64,000 bases of DNA from Nocardia pneumoniae NBRC 100136 (GTDB lineage Bacteria > Actinomycetota > Actinomycetes > Mycobacteriales > Mycobacteriaceae): NCBI RefSeq assembly GCF_000308755.1, contig NZ_BAGF01000058.1:62001-126000 (forward strand). The letters are read 5' to 3'. The notes beneath the pieces were generated by a model. It had not been told where the DNA came from. It did not search any database and saw only the letters and a list, made by a program, of their open reading frames with translations. The position numbers were made by a program, and so were the translations under genes. The stretch's first letter is position 1; each line of letters opens with the position of its first letter. Shown here in pieces: positions 38,601 to 44,885 of this stretch.

Positions 38601-39975
38601 CGTGCCCGGCGCCGACCTGTCCCGCACCATCGGCTGGTTCACCAGCATCTACCCGGTGCGACTGGACTTGGCGGGAATCGATATCGACGACGCGCTCACC
38701 GGAGGACCCGCGCTCGGTGCGGCGATCCGCGCGGTCAAGCACCAGTTGCTCGCGGTGCCGGACAAGGGCATCGGGTTCGGCCTGCTGCGCTACCTCGACC
38801 CCGAGGCAGCGCGGCAGCTCCCGGAACGCCTCCCCGGCCGGGTCGGGTTCAACTACCTCGGCCGGTACTCCACCGGCGACATCCCGGCGGGACTGGAGGG
38901 CCTGGGCTGGCTGCCGACCGACGACCTGGGTGACGTGCACGTCGCCGAACATCCGGACGTGCCCCTGCAATCGGCGATCGACGTGAACGCCGTCGTCATC
39001 GGTGACCGCCTGCGCGCGAGCTTCGGCTTCCCCTCGACCCTGCTCGGCACCGGCGAGGTGGCCGAGCTGGCCGACCTGTGGATCGAAACACTCGGCGCGG
39101 CAGCCCGCTTCGCGCAGACCCCGGCCGCGCGGACCGCCGCCGAGGAAGAGGCAGCGGCCACCGCGCCCCCGGCGACTCCTGCGGCGGGCGGTCTCGGACT
39201 CGACGTGGTGCTGCCGATCCGACTCGGCGGCGACGACCCCGCACTGTTCTGCATCCACCCCTCGTCCGGAATGGCGTGGACCTACCTGGGATTCGCCGAC
39301 GCGCTGGCCCCCGGCCGTCCGGTCTACGGCCTGCAGGCCCCGGACCTCAGCGGCAACGAACCGCCCGCGCGCTCGATCGAGGAGTTCGCCGACCGCTATG
39401 TGCGCGAGATCCGCCGCTTGCAACCGGAAGGCCCCTACCACGTGCTCGGCTGGTCCTTCGGCGGGCTCATCGCGCACGCGGTGGCGACGAAGCTGAAGGC
39501 CGAAGGCGCCGACGTCGGCGTGGTCGGGCTGCTGGACGCCGACACGGCCGACATCGACGGCGACAGCATCGAGCGGCTCACCGCCGGTTCGTTCGTCAGC
39601 ACGTTCGGCTCGGTGTTCGGCATCCAGGACGTGCCCGAAGAGGCGACCGCGCAGCAGGCCGCGGACCTGATCCGGGAACGGCTCGGCGGGGTCTCCCTGG
39701 TCGACGCCGCCACCCTGGAGCGGATGGCCGCGTCGTACAACGCCGCCGCACGGACCAGAACCGGTTATCGCCGCCCGGTGTTCGACGGCGACATCGTGTA
39801 CTTCAGCGCGACCGTCGACACCTCCGACATCTTCGGTCCGGACGGCTGGCGGCCGTACGTGACCGGCGAGATCATCAACCACGACATCGAGGTCACGCAC
39901 GACGAGATGACGGCGCCGCAGGTGCTGCCGGTCATCGCGCGTGTGCTCGACGCACATCTTGGAGGCCGAGCATGA
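26680..39975 (+). CDS. Three-module non-ribosomal peptide synthetase, C-A-T-E-C-A-T-C-A-T-E-TE
   Basis: 4,431 residues; AGGA lies 6 bp before the ATG. C1 (about 18-450, HHIVLDG at 149) resembles the EntF-type starter C domain. A1 (468-960), T1 (GGDS, Ser1007), E1 (1050-1497, HHLVTDG). C2 (1503-1965, HHLVLDG at 1662), A2 (1980-2475), T2 (GGNS, Ser2525). C3 (2577-3080, HHISADG at 2756, with an Ala/Pro/Ser insertion at 2699-2747), A3 (3090-3580), T3 (Ser3631), E2 (3677-4135), thioesterase (4170-4431, GWSFGG, Ser4259). Pocket residues read by alignment to GrsA are DIENIGGVTK for A1 and DAFVAALIWK for both A2 and A3. The expected product is an N-acylated D-basic - L-X - D-X tripeptide or an oligomer/cycle of it. 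No loading carrier, MbtH or tailoring gene is in view. Export is probably by the coupled Drr genes. Confidence 0.96.
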   Translation: MQQPSLSAKETDTVLPEGAFALSAAQRGIWFAQHVAGATPISIAQYVELNGPIDVDLLARSARRAGREFGTGYLRLVEVEGHPFQFVDTTLDDSLEIIDFRAEPDPDAAAHAWMRAEYETPLELTRDRLVRIAMLRVGAERWFWYSRIHHIVLDGMGALTVVQRTGELYNAAIEGREPPPAKAEDLRKIVEADLAYRSSDRFTADQEYWLDHLDGMADPVNLAGRTAGVDGHPRRVEGDLPADTAWMLDAVAEQVSSGVAPTVVAAFGAYLSAMTGSPEVVLSLPVSARTTATLRRSGGMIANVVPLRLRLEPTTTVGDVIRAAQGELTGALRRQRYRQEDIFRDLGWPMDETGSFGPSVNLMMVDTRIQLGPVTGRLHVLTSGLIDDLFVNLYPGVGGESTHIDFQANGNLYSDAELAAQHRRFLSFLHRFLAAGPDAPLTAVSVLSDEELARYAPARGAAGVTPRTLPAILASGAARDPQATALVEGGTALTYREIDEYTNRLARVLIAAGAGPERTVAISIPRSIRSVLATIAVAKTGAAFVPIDPTYPADRIEHMVGDSGVVAGITVAAARKSLPDRVSWLILDDESAERTLAGQDDAALIEAERTAATHPDQVAYIIYTSGSTGLPKGVLVTHRGLANLVASSGAGFGIDADSVVAHAVSPSFDISVEEILVTLAAGATLAVVPPSAYAGEELAQVLRAHRVTHLNVTPAVVGSLDPATLPDLRTVIVGGDACPPELVMKWSGRTLLNGYGPTETTVTVTLSAPLTPDAPVTIGGLARDVSAVVLDPWLRPLPPGTTGELYLAGPGVARGYHRRNGLTADRFVANPYATGERMYRTGDLVRWVEQDGRIELEYQGRSDFQVKVRGFRVELGEIDAALQRHPAVDFALTLGVETGSGATALVSYVLPKPGAEVHPEALKAAAGETLPAYMVPAVVMVLDSLPLTPLGKVDRKALPAPEFGARTVTSRPPSTPREQALAALFAEVLGLDAVGVDESFFALGGDSIVSIQLVSRAKAAGIGFSARDVFERKTVAALAAVATDVPTGEVRELPGGGVGPVELTPIVHAMLDHGDTWRRFAQAVLIELPAGIERAQLVAAVQALFDRHDLLRSTLRRTGDGWRWVVAEPGSVDADGLLEVVTADAELEATCERELQRAADQLDPESGVLARFVWIERADAAPLLWLVLHHLVTDGVSWRILLPDLATAALGGELAPVGTSFRRWAHGQREHAATRVAELPLWQGILATPDPALGSAPLDPDLDVVATMAHLTTVVPQEIARAVLTIAPDRFHCGADDVLLAALALAVARWRGRTSALFTLEGHGREESILPGADIARTVGWFTTVYPVAIDLTGIDPADAFAGGAAAGAAIKATKEQLRALPDKGIGFGMLRYLVPETAAALADAPTPQVSFNYLGRAATGGDAEPWLPRRFAATQDDRAPLAAAVDINAVHTDSGLEVTWAYATRLFEEADLAELAALWTQALGALAEHAESAGAGGRTPSDFDLVAVTQAQIETWERDYPNLVDVWPLSPLQYGLLFHALYDSDTADGYTVQSLLTLSGTVDSARLRRAAQALVTRHENLRVAFAETEDGPRQLVLADAEVEWHEADLTGIADEVERAREIDRLIAMDARTRFELTRPPLLRCTLLRIAPDTYRFLLTNHHLVLDGWSTPLLVRELLTLYVTDGDASALPPAHSYREFLTWLRTRDDAESLAAWADSLAGVDTPTRAVPTLAGIESIETGMLSVDLSRATVAGLETAGREAGATVNTLVQAAWAMLLAMLTGRTDVVFGGTVSGRPPELAGVEEMVGLFINTLPVRVRLDPAEKVADLLARVQSEQARLLDHQHIGLAAIHQAVGLPELFDTLTVFESYPIDREALSQALDIAGMRVLDVEGTDATPYPLNLMVIPLRGADGQDTLRITLKYLTDQLPPEAARPLLDRFVRLLTQLADNPRALVSQLQYCDDAERAALLPVRGPESAWSATLPELLTAGARIDPDAIAVTAGELTMSYGELDAWSNRFARVLLRRGVGREVFVVLALTRSLESVVAVWALAKTGAAFAPLDPNYPVERIEHMLTDSKAPIGVTVTATGENLPGSIDWLLLDDLNTLRRAMTVSDAPITDAERGGPIDLDQTAYLIYTSGSTGKPKAVLLSHRGIANLVAAQRETLDLDHTASALQVASPSFDASVFELLTAHGAGGRLVVSPPDVYGGAELEQLLRDQRVTHAVITPSALATMEPTGLDQLRVLAVAGEAATPELIERWAPGRRMVNLYGPTEFSIWATGPGELVPGEPITIGGPIRGAATMVLDSWLRPVPVGVPGELYLAGPALARGYFNRFEMTASRFVADPFGESGGRMYRTGDMVRWVTGPDGEFELEYLGRSDFQVKIRGLRIELGEIDAVLSRDDEVEYAVTIGRTGPAGTTVLVSYVLPAEGVLLDVERLRAQVAAELPGYMVPGYLVVLDSIPLTPVGKLDRKALPVPDFSQTHRAYLAPRTPVEEAVAAVFGEVLDRERVGVDQSFFELGGNSLSATKVVARVNAALGSRIALRDLFDAPTVAQLSARVVPATGAPGRFALAPRIRPDRVPLSPAQQRMWVLNRMDPASPAYNIAVALRLTGDLDVAALHAALVDVVQRHESLRTLYPADAEGPRQVVVGADVAVPAMPVVDTEDGAPLRARISELAGTGFDLATQPPLRVGLFRIHGPAEPSASAAPVSSGPSTGEAPVASAPAGTAPVSSSYAAAESMSATPPVHVVVLVVHHISADGASMAPLAADLAAAYAERSSGGHATRVPLPVQYADFALWHREVLGDEADPESTAARQIRFWRETLAGAPDVLELPSDRPRPAVQTMRSADLDFTVDAETHSALVDFAAAQHVSPFMVVHAALAVLLARLGGTDDVLIGTPVAGRGEEALDQLVGMFVNTLALRTPVDPAVGFAAFLDTVRSTDLDAFANADVPFERLVQVLDPPRSTAHHPLFQVSLSLQNFVEPVLELPGLRFEVEDFDRNASQFDLTLDLRERFSESVPEGIDGVLTYATDLFDEATVAAFAARWRRVLATVLARPDVRIADIDILDDIERAMLVPVRGPETAGTTTLPRMLAETAQRYPERPAIVASGYTTTYREIDAHANRLARILLESGAGPETVVALGLPRSAELLTGMWAAAKAGAAFLPVDPKHPVERIDHMLTDSGATLGLTLAAYRPMLPDSTNWLVLDDLALVERWGAASSRPLDERELPGPIRPDNAAWMIYTSGSTGTPKGVSVSHRGLADLVAAQQTALGVDEHSRVLHVASPSFDASVFEAIMAFGSGGASVIAPPEVFGGGALAELIDAERVTHMVITPSALATLDPGEVTSVRVLAVAGEAVGAELVERWATGRTMVNLYGPTESTIWATGSGPLELGSPVTIGTPVHGAAVLVLDDRLRPVPVGVAGELYLAGPSLARGYHARASLTAARFMADPFGAAGERMYRTGDLVRWIRTDAGLELEYLGRTDFQVKVRGQRIELGEIDAVLGRADGVDFAVTLGVPGPTGATALAAYLVRTPGFELDVAKVRAFAADILPGYMVPSAFVVLDEIPLNAVGKLDRKALPAPEFTADRTEYRAPSTPTEQQLAAIFGELLGVTPVGADDSFFALGGDSILAIQLVSRAKQQGITCTPLQVFEHRTVAALAAAIDAAGAAVTLEELPGGGVGDLPLPPIAHYMLQRGGNYDRFAQTAVLELPVGIERSQIVAVLTAAVDRHDMLRARLAADGEDGPRIVVGPPGSVDVDALVHRIEFDAVEPIELHEFAMTELDAVADRLDPANGTVLQFVWLDPVGAAGARTGAGRLIVLAHHLVIDGVSWRILVPDLVAAWAQVSVGNTPVLAETGTSMRRWAHALVEEAHSERRHAELAYWHDVLAGPDPLIGGRELDPAIDKTGTLHMVEREVSAEVTTALLTTLPGLFQGSVNDTLLATLALALIRWRDTEPTALLRLEGHGRQEEVVPGADLSRTIGWFTSIYPVRLDLAGIDIDDALTGGPALGAAIRAVKHQLLAVPDKGIGFGLLRYLDPEAARQLPERLPGRVGFNYLGRYSTGDIPAGLEGLGWLPTDDLGDVHVAEHPDVPLQSAIDVNAVVIGDRLRASFGFPSTLLGTGEVAELADLWIETLGAAARFAQTPAARTAAEEEAAATAPPATPAAGGLGLDVVLPIRLGGDDPALFCIHPSSGMAWTYLGFADALAPGRPVYGLQAPDLSGNEPPARSIEEFADRYVREIRRLQPEGPYHVLGWSFGGLIAHAVATKLKAEGADVGVVGLLDADTADIDGDSIERLTAGSFVSTFGSVFGIQDVPEEATAQQAADLIRERLGGVSLVDAATLERMAASYNAAARTRTGYRRPVFDGDIVYFSATVDTSDIFGPDGWRPYVTGEIINHDIEVTHDEMTAPQVLPVIARVLDAHLGGRA

Positions 39976-40967
39976 ACGTCGATCAGGGAGTCGTCGTCGA
40001 GGGGATCGAGAAATCGTTCGGCGCGGTCAAGGCATTGCGCGGAGTCGACTTCGCGGCCGAGCCGGGCGAGGTGCTCGGCATCCTCGGACCCAACGGCGCG
40101 GGCAAGACCACCACGGTGAACATTCTGTCCACGTTGATCCGCCCGGATCGCGGCCGCGCGGTGGTCGCCGGGCACGACGTGGTCGCCGACCCGGCGGCGG
40201 TGCGCCGCAGCATCATGCTGACCGGCCAGTACGCCGCGCTCGACGACATGCTCAGCGGCTACGAGAACCTGGTGATGTTCGGCAGGCTGATGGGCCTGCG
40301 CAAGCGGGCCGCCCGCGCCAGGGCCGACGAGCTGCTCGCCGAATTCGATCTCGAGCGCGCCGCGGGCCGCCGGGTCGGCACCTACTCCGGCGGCATGCGC
40401 CGACGCATCGACATCGCCTGCGGTCTGGTCGTGCGGCCGGACGTGGTGTTCCTGGACGAACCCACCACCGGGCTGGATCCGCGCAGCAGGCAGGGCGTCT
40501 GGGACCTGGTGTCCGGCTTCAAGAAGGCGGGCATCACCACCCTGCTGACCACCCAGTACCTGGAGGAGGCGGACGCGCTCAGCGACCGGATCATCGTCAT
40601 CGACCACGGCGTGGTGATCGCCCAGGGCACCGCCGACGAGTTGAAGTCGCGGATCGGAGGCAGCTACTGCGAGGTGGTGCCGCTGGATCTGAACGACCTG
40701 CCCGCCATCGCCGCGGCGCTGGGTTCGCTGCTGCCGGAGCAGAACCGAGCCGCGCTCGTCGCCGAATCCGACCGGATCGCCATACCGGCGCCGGACGGCG
40801 CGAAGACGCTCGCCGAGGCGCTGCGCCGACTGGACGGCTCGGGCGTCGACCTGGTGGACATCGCGCTGCGCCGACCCTCGCTCGACGACGTCTTCCTCGA
40901 GCTGACCGGGCATCTGGCGACGGTGCAGGAGACCGAGGAGACCGCTGAGCCGGAGGTCGTGTCGTGA
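39972..40967 (+). CDS. DrrA-type ABC exporter ATP-binding protein
   Basis: The ATG at 39972 overlaps the NRPS stop (ATGA) and gives 331 residues. Walker A is GPNGAGKTTTVNIL, signature YSGGMRRRIDIA, Walker B VVFLDEPTTGLD. The C-terminal extension with RRPSLDDVFLELTGH is typical of the daunorubicin-resistance DrrA family. It powers the two permeases encoded directly downstream. Coupling to the NRPS gene argues that the substrate is the peptide product. Confidence 0.94.
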   Translation: MNVDQGVVVEGIEKSFGAVKALRGVDFAAEPGEVLGILGPNGAGKTTTVNILSTLIRPDRGRAVVAGHDVVADPAAVRRSIMLTGQYAALDDMLSGYENLVMFGRLMGLRKRAARARADELLAEFDLERAAGRRVGTYSGGMRRRIDIACGLVVRPDVVFLDEPTTGLDPRSRQGVWDLVSGFKKAGITTLLTTQYLEEADALSDRIIVIDHGVVIAQGTADELKSRIGGSYCEVVPLDLNDLPAIAAALGSLLPEQNRAALVAESDRIAIPAPDGAKTLAEALRRLDGSGVDLVDIALRRPSLDDVFLELTGHLATVQETEETAEPEVVS

Positions 40968-41782
40968 CGGCGGCGACCTGGCTCACCGAGACCCGCGCGG
41001 CCCCGCTGCGACCACAGCAGTGGTGGGTGCTCACCACCCGGTTGATCGGGCCGTCGGTCCGAAGCGGCGAGGTGCTCACCTCGGTGCTGGCTCCGGCGGC
41101 GTTCACCGCCAGCTTCTACATCCCGCTGAAGACCGTGATGACCTTCTCCGGCACGGGGTTCAGCAGCTACGCCCAGTTCATGATGCCGCTGGTGGTGTTG
41201 CAGGCGGCCGCGTTCACGGCGGTCTCGGCGGCCTTCCGCGCCGCCACCGATTCGGTCGCCGGACTCAACCGGCGCTTCGGCGCGATGCCGATTCCGCCGC
41301 TGGTTCCGGTCGCGGCGCGCATGTCCGGCAATCTCTTCCGCTTCACCATCGGCCTGATCACCGCGTTGATCTGCGGCCACGTCATCGGATTCCGCTTCTA
41401 TCTCGACACCGCGCACACCACCGGCTTCGTGCTGTTCTCCTTGCTCATCGGGCTCGCGCTGATGCTGGGGGGAGACGTGATCGGGACGGTCTCGCGCAAC
41501 CCGGAGGCGACCGCGCAGGCGCTGGTGCTGCCGCCGTTGATCTTCGGCATGCTGTCCACGGGCCTGGCTCCGGCGCACCAGTTCCCCGCGTGGGTGCAGC
41601 CGTTCGTGCGCAACCAGCCGGTCTCGCAATGGGCCATCGCCTTGCGGGCGTTCGCCGGTGACAAGGGTCCGAACGCCGGGGAGGTGACCTGGTCGCTGCT
41701 GGCGCCGCCGCTGGCATGGGCGATCGTCATCCTGATCATCTGCATCCCGCTGTCGGTCCGGTTGAGCTCGAGGAGGGCGTGA
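40964..41782 (+). CDS. ABC-2 type permease, DrrB-like
   Basis: 272 residues from GTG 40964, overlapping the ATPase stop (GTGA). About six membrane helices are visible, with the ABC-2 region FGMLSTGLAPAHQFPAWVQPFVRNQPVSQW characteristic of DrrB/DrrC (quoted in part: PAWVQPFVRNQPVSQ). It should form a heterodimeric channel with the next protein. Confidence 0.92.
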   Translation: MTAATWLTETRAAPLRPQQWWVLTTRLIGPSVRSGEVLTSVLAPAAFTASFYIPLKTVMTFSGTGFSSYAQFMMPLVVLQAAAFTAVSAAFRAATDSVAGLNRRFGAMPIPPLVPVAARMSGNLFRFTIGLITALICGHVIGFRFYLDTAHTTGFVLFSLLIGLALMLGGDVIGTVSRNPEATAQALVLPPLIFGMLSTGLAPAHQFPAWVQPFVRNQPVSQWAIALRAFAGDKGPNAGEVTWSLLAPPLAWAIVILIICIPLSVRLSSRRA

Positions 41783-42600
41783 TGGCGCTGCTGACCGATC
41801 GCAGGGAGGACCTGCACACCGGCTCCGAGATGTCGATGTCGGCGCTGGCGCGGCACACGCTGATCCAGACGCAACGCCTGCTGCTGCGCTGGGCGCGCAA
41901 CCCGGTCACGATGCTGGAGACGCTGATCATCCCGTGCCTGCTGTTGGTCATGCTGAACACCGTGATCGGCGGGCAGATCAAGAAGTTCACCGGCGAGAGC
42001 GCGCTGTACGGGTCGGTGCCGATGGTGGCCATGGTCGCCGCCCTGTCCGGCGCGGTGGCCGGTGGCATCCTGCTCGGCCGCGAACGCGACGCGGGCCTGC
42101 TCGCCCGCTTCTGGGTGCTGCCGGTGCACCGCGCCTCGGGCCTGGCCTCCCGCGTCCTCGCGGAGGGCTGCCGCATCGTCGTGTGCACCTTCGCCGTCGT
42201 CCTGGTCGGCTACCTGCTCGGGTTCCGCTTCCACCAGGGCATCGCGGCGACCCTCGTGTTCCTGCTCATCCCGGTGCTGTTCGGCCTGGCCTTCGCCACC
42301 ATCGTGACCGCGGTCGCCGTCTTCACGGCGAAAGCGACGCTGGTGGAAGGGATCACGATCCTCACCTCGCTGATGATGTTCTTCAGCACCGGCTTCGTCC
42401 CGCTGCAAGCCTTCCCGAAGTGGATCCAGCCCGTGGTCCGCAACCAACCGATGTCGGTGGCCGTCGACTCCATGCGCGCCCTCGCCTACGACGGGCCCCT
42501 GGCCCGGCCGCTCACCCTGACGTTCGCCTGGTCACTCGGCGCGATCGTCCTCTTCGCCGTGCCCGCGGCCATCGGTTATCGCAGGGCCAGCAGGCGGTGA
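41782..42600 (+). CDS. ABC-2 type permease, DrrC-like
   Basis: 272 residues; the ATG at 41782 overlaps the previous stop (TGATG). It has about six helices and the same family motif near the end, PKWIQPVVRNQPMSVAVDSM, as its neighbour, so the two permeases are paralogues. It completes a four-gene, fully overlapping NRPS-drrABC operon that ends at the terminator at 42738. Confidence 0.92.
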   Translation: MALLTDRREDLHTGSEMSMSALARHTLIQTQRLLLRWARNPVTMLETLIIPCLLLVMLNTVIGGQIKKFTGESALYGSVPMVAMVAALSGAVAGGILLGRERDAGLLARFWVLPVHRASGLASRVLAEGCRIVVCTFAVVLVGYLLGFRFHQGIAATLVFLLIPVLFGLAFATIVTAVAVFTAKATLVEGITILTSLMMFFSTGFVPLQAFPKWIQPVVRNQPMSVAVDSMRALAYDGPLARPLTLTFAWSLGAIVLFAVPAAIGYRRASRR

Positions 42601-42737
42601 ACCCGCACACGCACAGCGGACTCCCAGCTCGGTCCCAGCCCGCCAGGAGCGCCCGTTCCTAACGTCATCGAGGACGACGAGCGCCGCCGCCCCGCAGGAA
42701 ACCGCGGGACCGTATACGACTCGCTCGTCCGACACCG

Positions 42738-42774
42738 CGGCCCCTGAACCCATCCACGACGAGTTCAGGGGCCG
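42738..42774. terminator. Bidirectional terminator between the exporter operon and the membrane protein gene
   Basis: A perfect 12-bp stem CGGCCCCTGAAC / GTTCAGGGGCCG with a 13-nt loop, followed on the plus strand by ATAACTTTT. It separates convergent genes. Confidence 0.75.
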
Positions 42775-42793
42775 ATAACTTTTCGCGGCGCGG

Positions 42794-43186
42794 TCAGGTG
42801 GCCGCGAGCTGTCTGGCCAGCGCCCAGATCACCAGCACGTCGATGGCGATCAGCACCAGCGCCCAGAAGGGATAGATCGAGACGAACAGGAAGTTGTCCA
42901 GGATGCTGATCGCGGCCAGCACCATGCCCGCGAGATAACCCCAGGTCCTCCCGGTGACGATGCCGATGCCCGCGATCACCACCAGCACGCCGATCACCAG
43001 GTGGATCCATCCCCACGCGGTGACGTCGATGAGGAACACTTGATCCTCGGTCACCACGAAGACGTCGCGCCCCGCGATCGCGGCGATGGCCGTCAACAGG
43101 TGCAGGACACCGGCGACGAGGATGAGCACGCCTGCGAAGATCGTCATGTCGCCGAGCACCGGACGGGTGCTGATCGGACTGGTCAT
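42794..43186 (-). CDS. Small four-helix membrane protein (DUF7144-like)
   Basis: The ATG at 43186 with GGAG upstream gives 130 residues. Four hydrophobic helices are clear, for example MTIFAGVLILVAGVLHLLTA and WGWIHLVIGVLVVIAGIGI. The spacing and the IDVTAWGWIHLVIG motif resemble a widespread actinobacterial membrane family. The function is unknown. Confidence 0.75.
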   Translation of the reverse strand: MTSPISTRPVLGDMTIFAGVLILVAGVLHLLTAIAAIAGRDVFVVTEDQVFLIDVTAWGWIHLVIGVLVVIAGIGIVTGRTWGYLAGMVLAAISILDNFLFVSIYPFWALVLIAIDVLVIWALARQLAAT

Positions 43187-43690
43187 AGCACTCACTCCTT
43201 CCACACGCGACACCTGTCCGGCCCAACGTAATCGCTGCCTTGATGGAATCGACGCAGGTAGCCGGGGTGCGTCACCCGCTGCGCCCAATGGTGCGCGAAC
43301 CCGGGCCCTGGTGACTTCCGGCACTGTCGGCGCTGCGAGACCACGGAGATTCGGCGAATCGGCACGCTCGGCAACGGATTCGCGGCTGCGGAGGCCGCGC
43401 ATCCGTACCTGCGCGCGGCCAGGTCGCGCACCGTGCACGGGCCAGCGATCGAACATCAGCAAATACATAGCGATCTATTGGGCGGACCGGGACCGATGTG
43501 GTCGCCGACGAGCGCATGCCGCACAATAGGGAGCCGCGCGCGGCGCGTGCCAGGCGTTCTTCCGCCCCCGGACGCATGCCGTGGCGACACAAGGTGTTGT
43601 GCTATGCGGACTTGTCACCCCCAAGGAGTAGTGTTCCACGGGTAGACATTCCGTGACGGCAGCGGGCTGGAGGAAAGGCGTGGAGACAGC
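43187..43690. other. 504-bp gap upstream of nrdF
   Basis: The left part serves the divergent membrane-protein gene. The right part holds the paired NrdR-like boxes described separately and the nrdF promoter. A decamer ACGCATGCCG-like sequence occurs twice (about 43512 and 43572). No gene is supported. Confidence 0.5.
43587..43634 (+). promoter_or_regulatory. Pair of NrdR-box-like palindromes upstream of nrdF
   Basis: Box 1, ACACAAGGTGTTGTGC, at 43587-43602 fits the 16-bp NrdR consensus acaCwAtATaTwGtgt at its conserved outer positions. Box 2, CCCCAAGGAGTAGTGT, at 43619-43634 keeps the right half TAGTGT and the C and A of the left half. The boxes start 32 bp apart, the spacing NrdR pairs normally have. 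Confidence 0.65.
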
Positions 43691-44653
43691 ATGAAACTGA
43701 TCGATCGGGTGTCGGCCATCAACTGGAATCGGGTGCCCGACGAAAAGGATGCCGAGGTCTGGGATCGGCTGACCGGCAACTTCTGGCTGCCGGAGAAGGT
43801 CCCGGTCTCCAATGACATTCCGTCGTGGAACACCCTGACCGCCGAGGAGAAGCAGCTGACCATGCGGGTCTTCACCGGCCTGACCCTGCTGGACACCATC
43901 CAGGGCACGGTCGGCGCGGTGAGCCTGATCCCGGACGCGCTGACCCCGCACGAAGAGGCGGTGCTGACCAACATCGCGTTCATGGAGTCGGTGCACGCCA
44001 AGAGCTACAGCTCGATCTTCTCCACGCTGTGCTCCACCCGCGAGATCGATGAGGCGTTCCGCTGGTCGGAGGAGAACCGCAACCTCCAGCGCAAGGCCGA
44101 GATCGTGCTGTCGTACTACAACGGCGACGATCCGCTCAAGCGCAAGGTCGCCTCCACGCTGCTGGAGAGCTTCCTGTTCTACTCCGGCTTCTACCTGCCG
44201 ATGCACTGGTCGTCGCGGGCCAAGCTCACCAACACCGCCGACATGATCCGGCTGATCATCCGGGACGAAGCGGTGCACGGTTACTACATCGGCTACAAGT
44301 ACCAGAAGGGCCTGGAGCGGGTCACCCAGGCCGAGCGCGACGAGTTGAAGAACTACACCTTCGAGCTGCTGTTCGAGCTCTACGACAACGAGGTCGACTA
44401 CACCCAGGATCTCTACGACGAGGTCGGCCTCACCGAGGACGTCAAGAAGTTCCTCCGCTACAACGCGAACAAGGCGCTGATGAACCTCGGCTACGAGGGC
44501 CTGTTCCCCAAGGACGAAACCGAAGTCAACCCGGCCATCCTCTCGGCCCTGTCCCCCAACGCCGACGAGAACCACGACTTCTTCTCCGGCTCCGGCTCCA
44601 GCTACGTCATCGGCAAGGCCGTCAACACCGAAGACGAAGACTGGGAGTTCTGA
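43691..44653 (+). CDS. nrdF: Class Ib ribonucleotide reductase beta subunit
   Basis: 320 residues, with GGAG 8 bp upstream of the ATG. Dimetal ligands are Asp68 (TLLDTIQGT), Glu99 and His102 (FMESVHAKSYSSIF), Glu159 (LLESFLF), Glu193 and His196 (RDEAVHGYYIG). The radical Tyr is Tyr106. The C-terminal tail VNTEDEDWEF docks into NrdE. With NrdE it makes deoxynucleoside diphosphates, using a metallo-cofactor activated by NrdI. The gene is on the plus strand, about 14 kb from nrdHIE on the minus strand. Confidence 0.97.
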   Translation: MKLIDRVSAINWNRVPDEKDAEVWDRLTGNFWLPEKVPVSNDIPSWNTLTAEEKQLTMRVFTGLTLLDTIQGTVGAVSLIPDALTPHEEAVLTNIAFMESVHAKSYSSIFSTLCSTREIDEAFRWSEENRNLQRKAEIVLSYYNGDDPLKRKVASTLLESFLFYSGFYLPMHWSSRAKLTNTADMIRLIIRDEAVHGYYIGYKYQKGLERVTQAERDELKNYTFELLFELYDNEVDYTQDLYDEVGLTEDVKKFLRYNANKALMNLGYEGLFPKDETEVNPAILSALSPNADENHDFFSGSGSSYVIGKAVNTEDEDWEF

Positions 44654-44660
44654 ACGACCG

Positions 44661-44691
44661 GCGCTCGGCTGGGGTTGTCCCAGCCGAGCGC
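44661..44691. terminator. Bidirectional terminator after nrdF
   Basis: A perfect 13-bp stem GCGCTCGGCTGGG / CCCAGCCGAGCGC with loop GTTGT, 8 bp past the nrdF stop and 9 bp before the stop of the convergent small gene. Confidence 0.8.
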
Positions 44692-44699
44692 CCGCGCGT

Positions 44700-44885
44700 T
44701 CAGGGATAGTCCGAGGCTTCCGGCGCAAGCCTCAGAAACTCGTTTCTCGCCACCTGGATCCGGTCGAATTCCGGTCCGCTCGGGGGTTCGCCCACCCGTG
44801 CCCATTGGTCGCACGCATGATGGAACGCGGCAACTGCCCGCCTGTATTCGGCGGACCTGCGCAGATTGACGGGTTCACCGATCAT
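44700..44885 (-). CDS. Small hypothetical protein, 61 residues
   Basis: The ATG at 44885 has GGAGG 5 bp upstream and the frame ends against a shared terminator, which supports a real gene. The product starts MIGEPVNLRRSAEYRRAVAA and is mostly helical and charged, with no signal or membrane segment. I do not recognise the family. A longer upstream frame exists but is not convincing. Confidence 0.55.
   Translation of the reverse strand: MIGEPVNLRRSAEYRRAVAAFHHACDQWARVGEPPSGPEFDRIQVARNEFLRLAPEASDYP

Noticed and set aside
26626..39957. A 13.3-kb stop-free frame on the strand opposite the NRPS.
   Set aside because: It is an exact codon-register mirror of the NRPS; openness follows from the lack of TTA, CTA and TCA codons. 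The translation is low-complexity Arg/Gly/His-rich with no domains.
24789..42600. Calling the NRPS island a siderophore cluster because fecB is adjacent and A1 looks ornithine-like.
   Set aside because: fecB is in the same place in mycobacteria without this NRPS, and no hydroxylase, aryl-acid or siderophore uptake genes or IdeR box are in view. It remains possible but unsupported.
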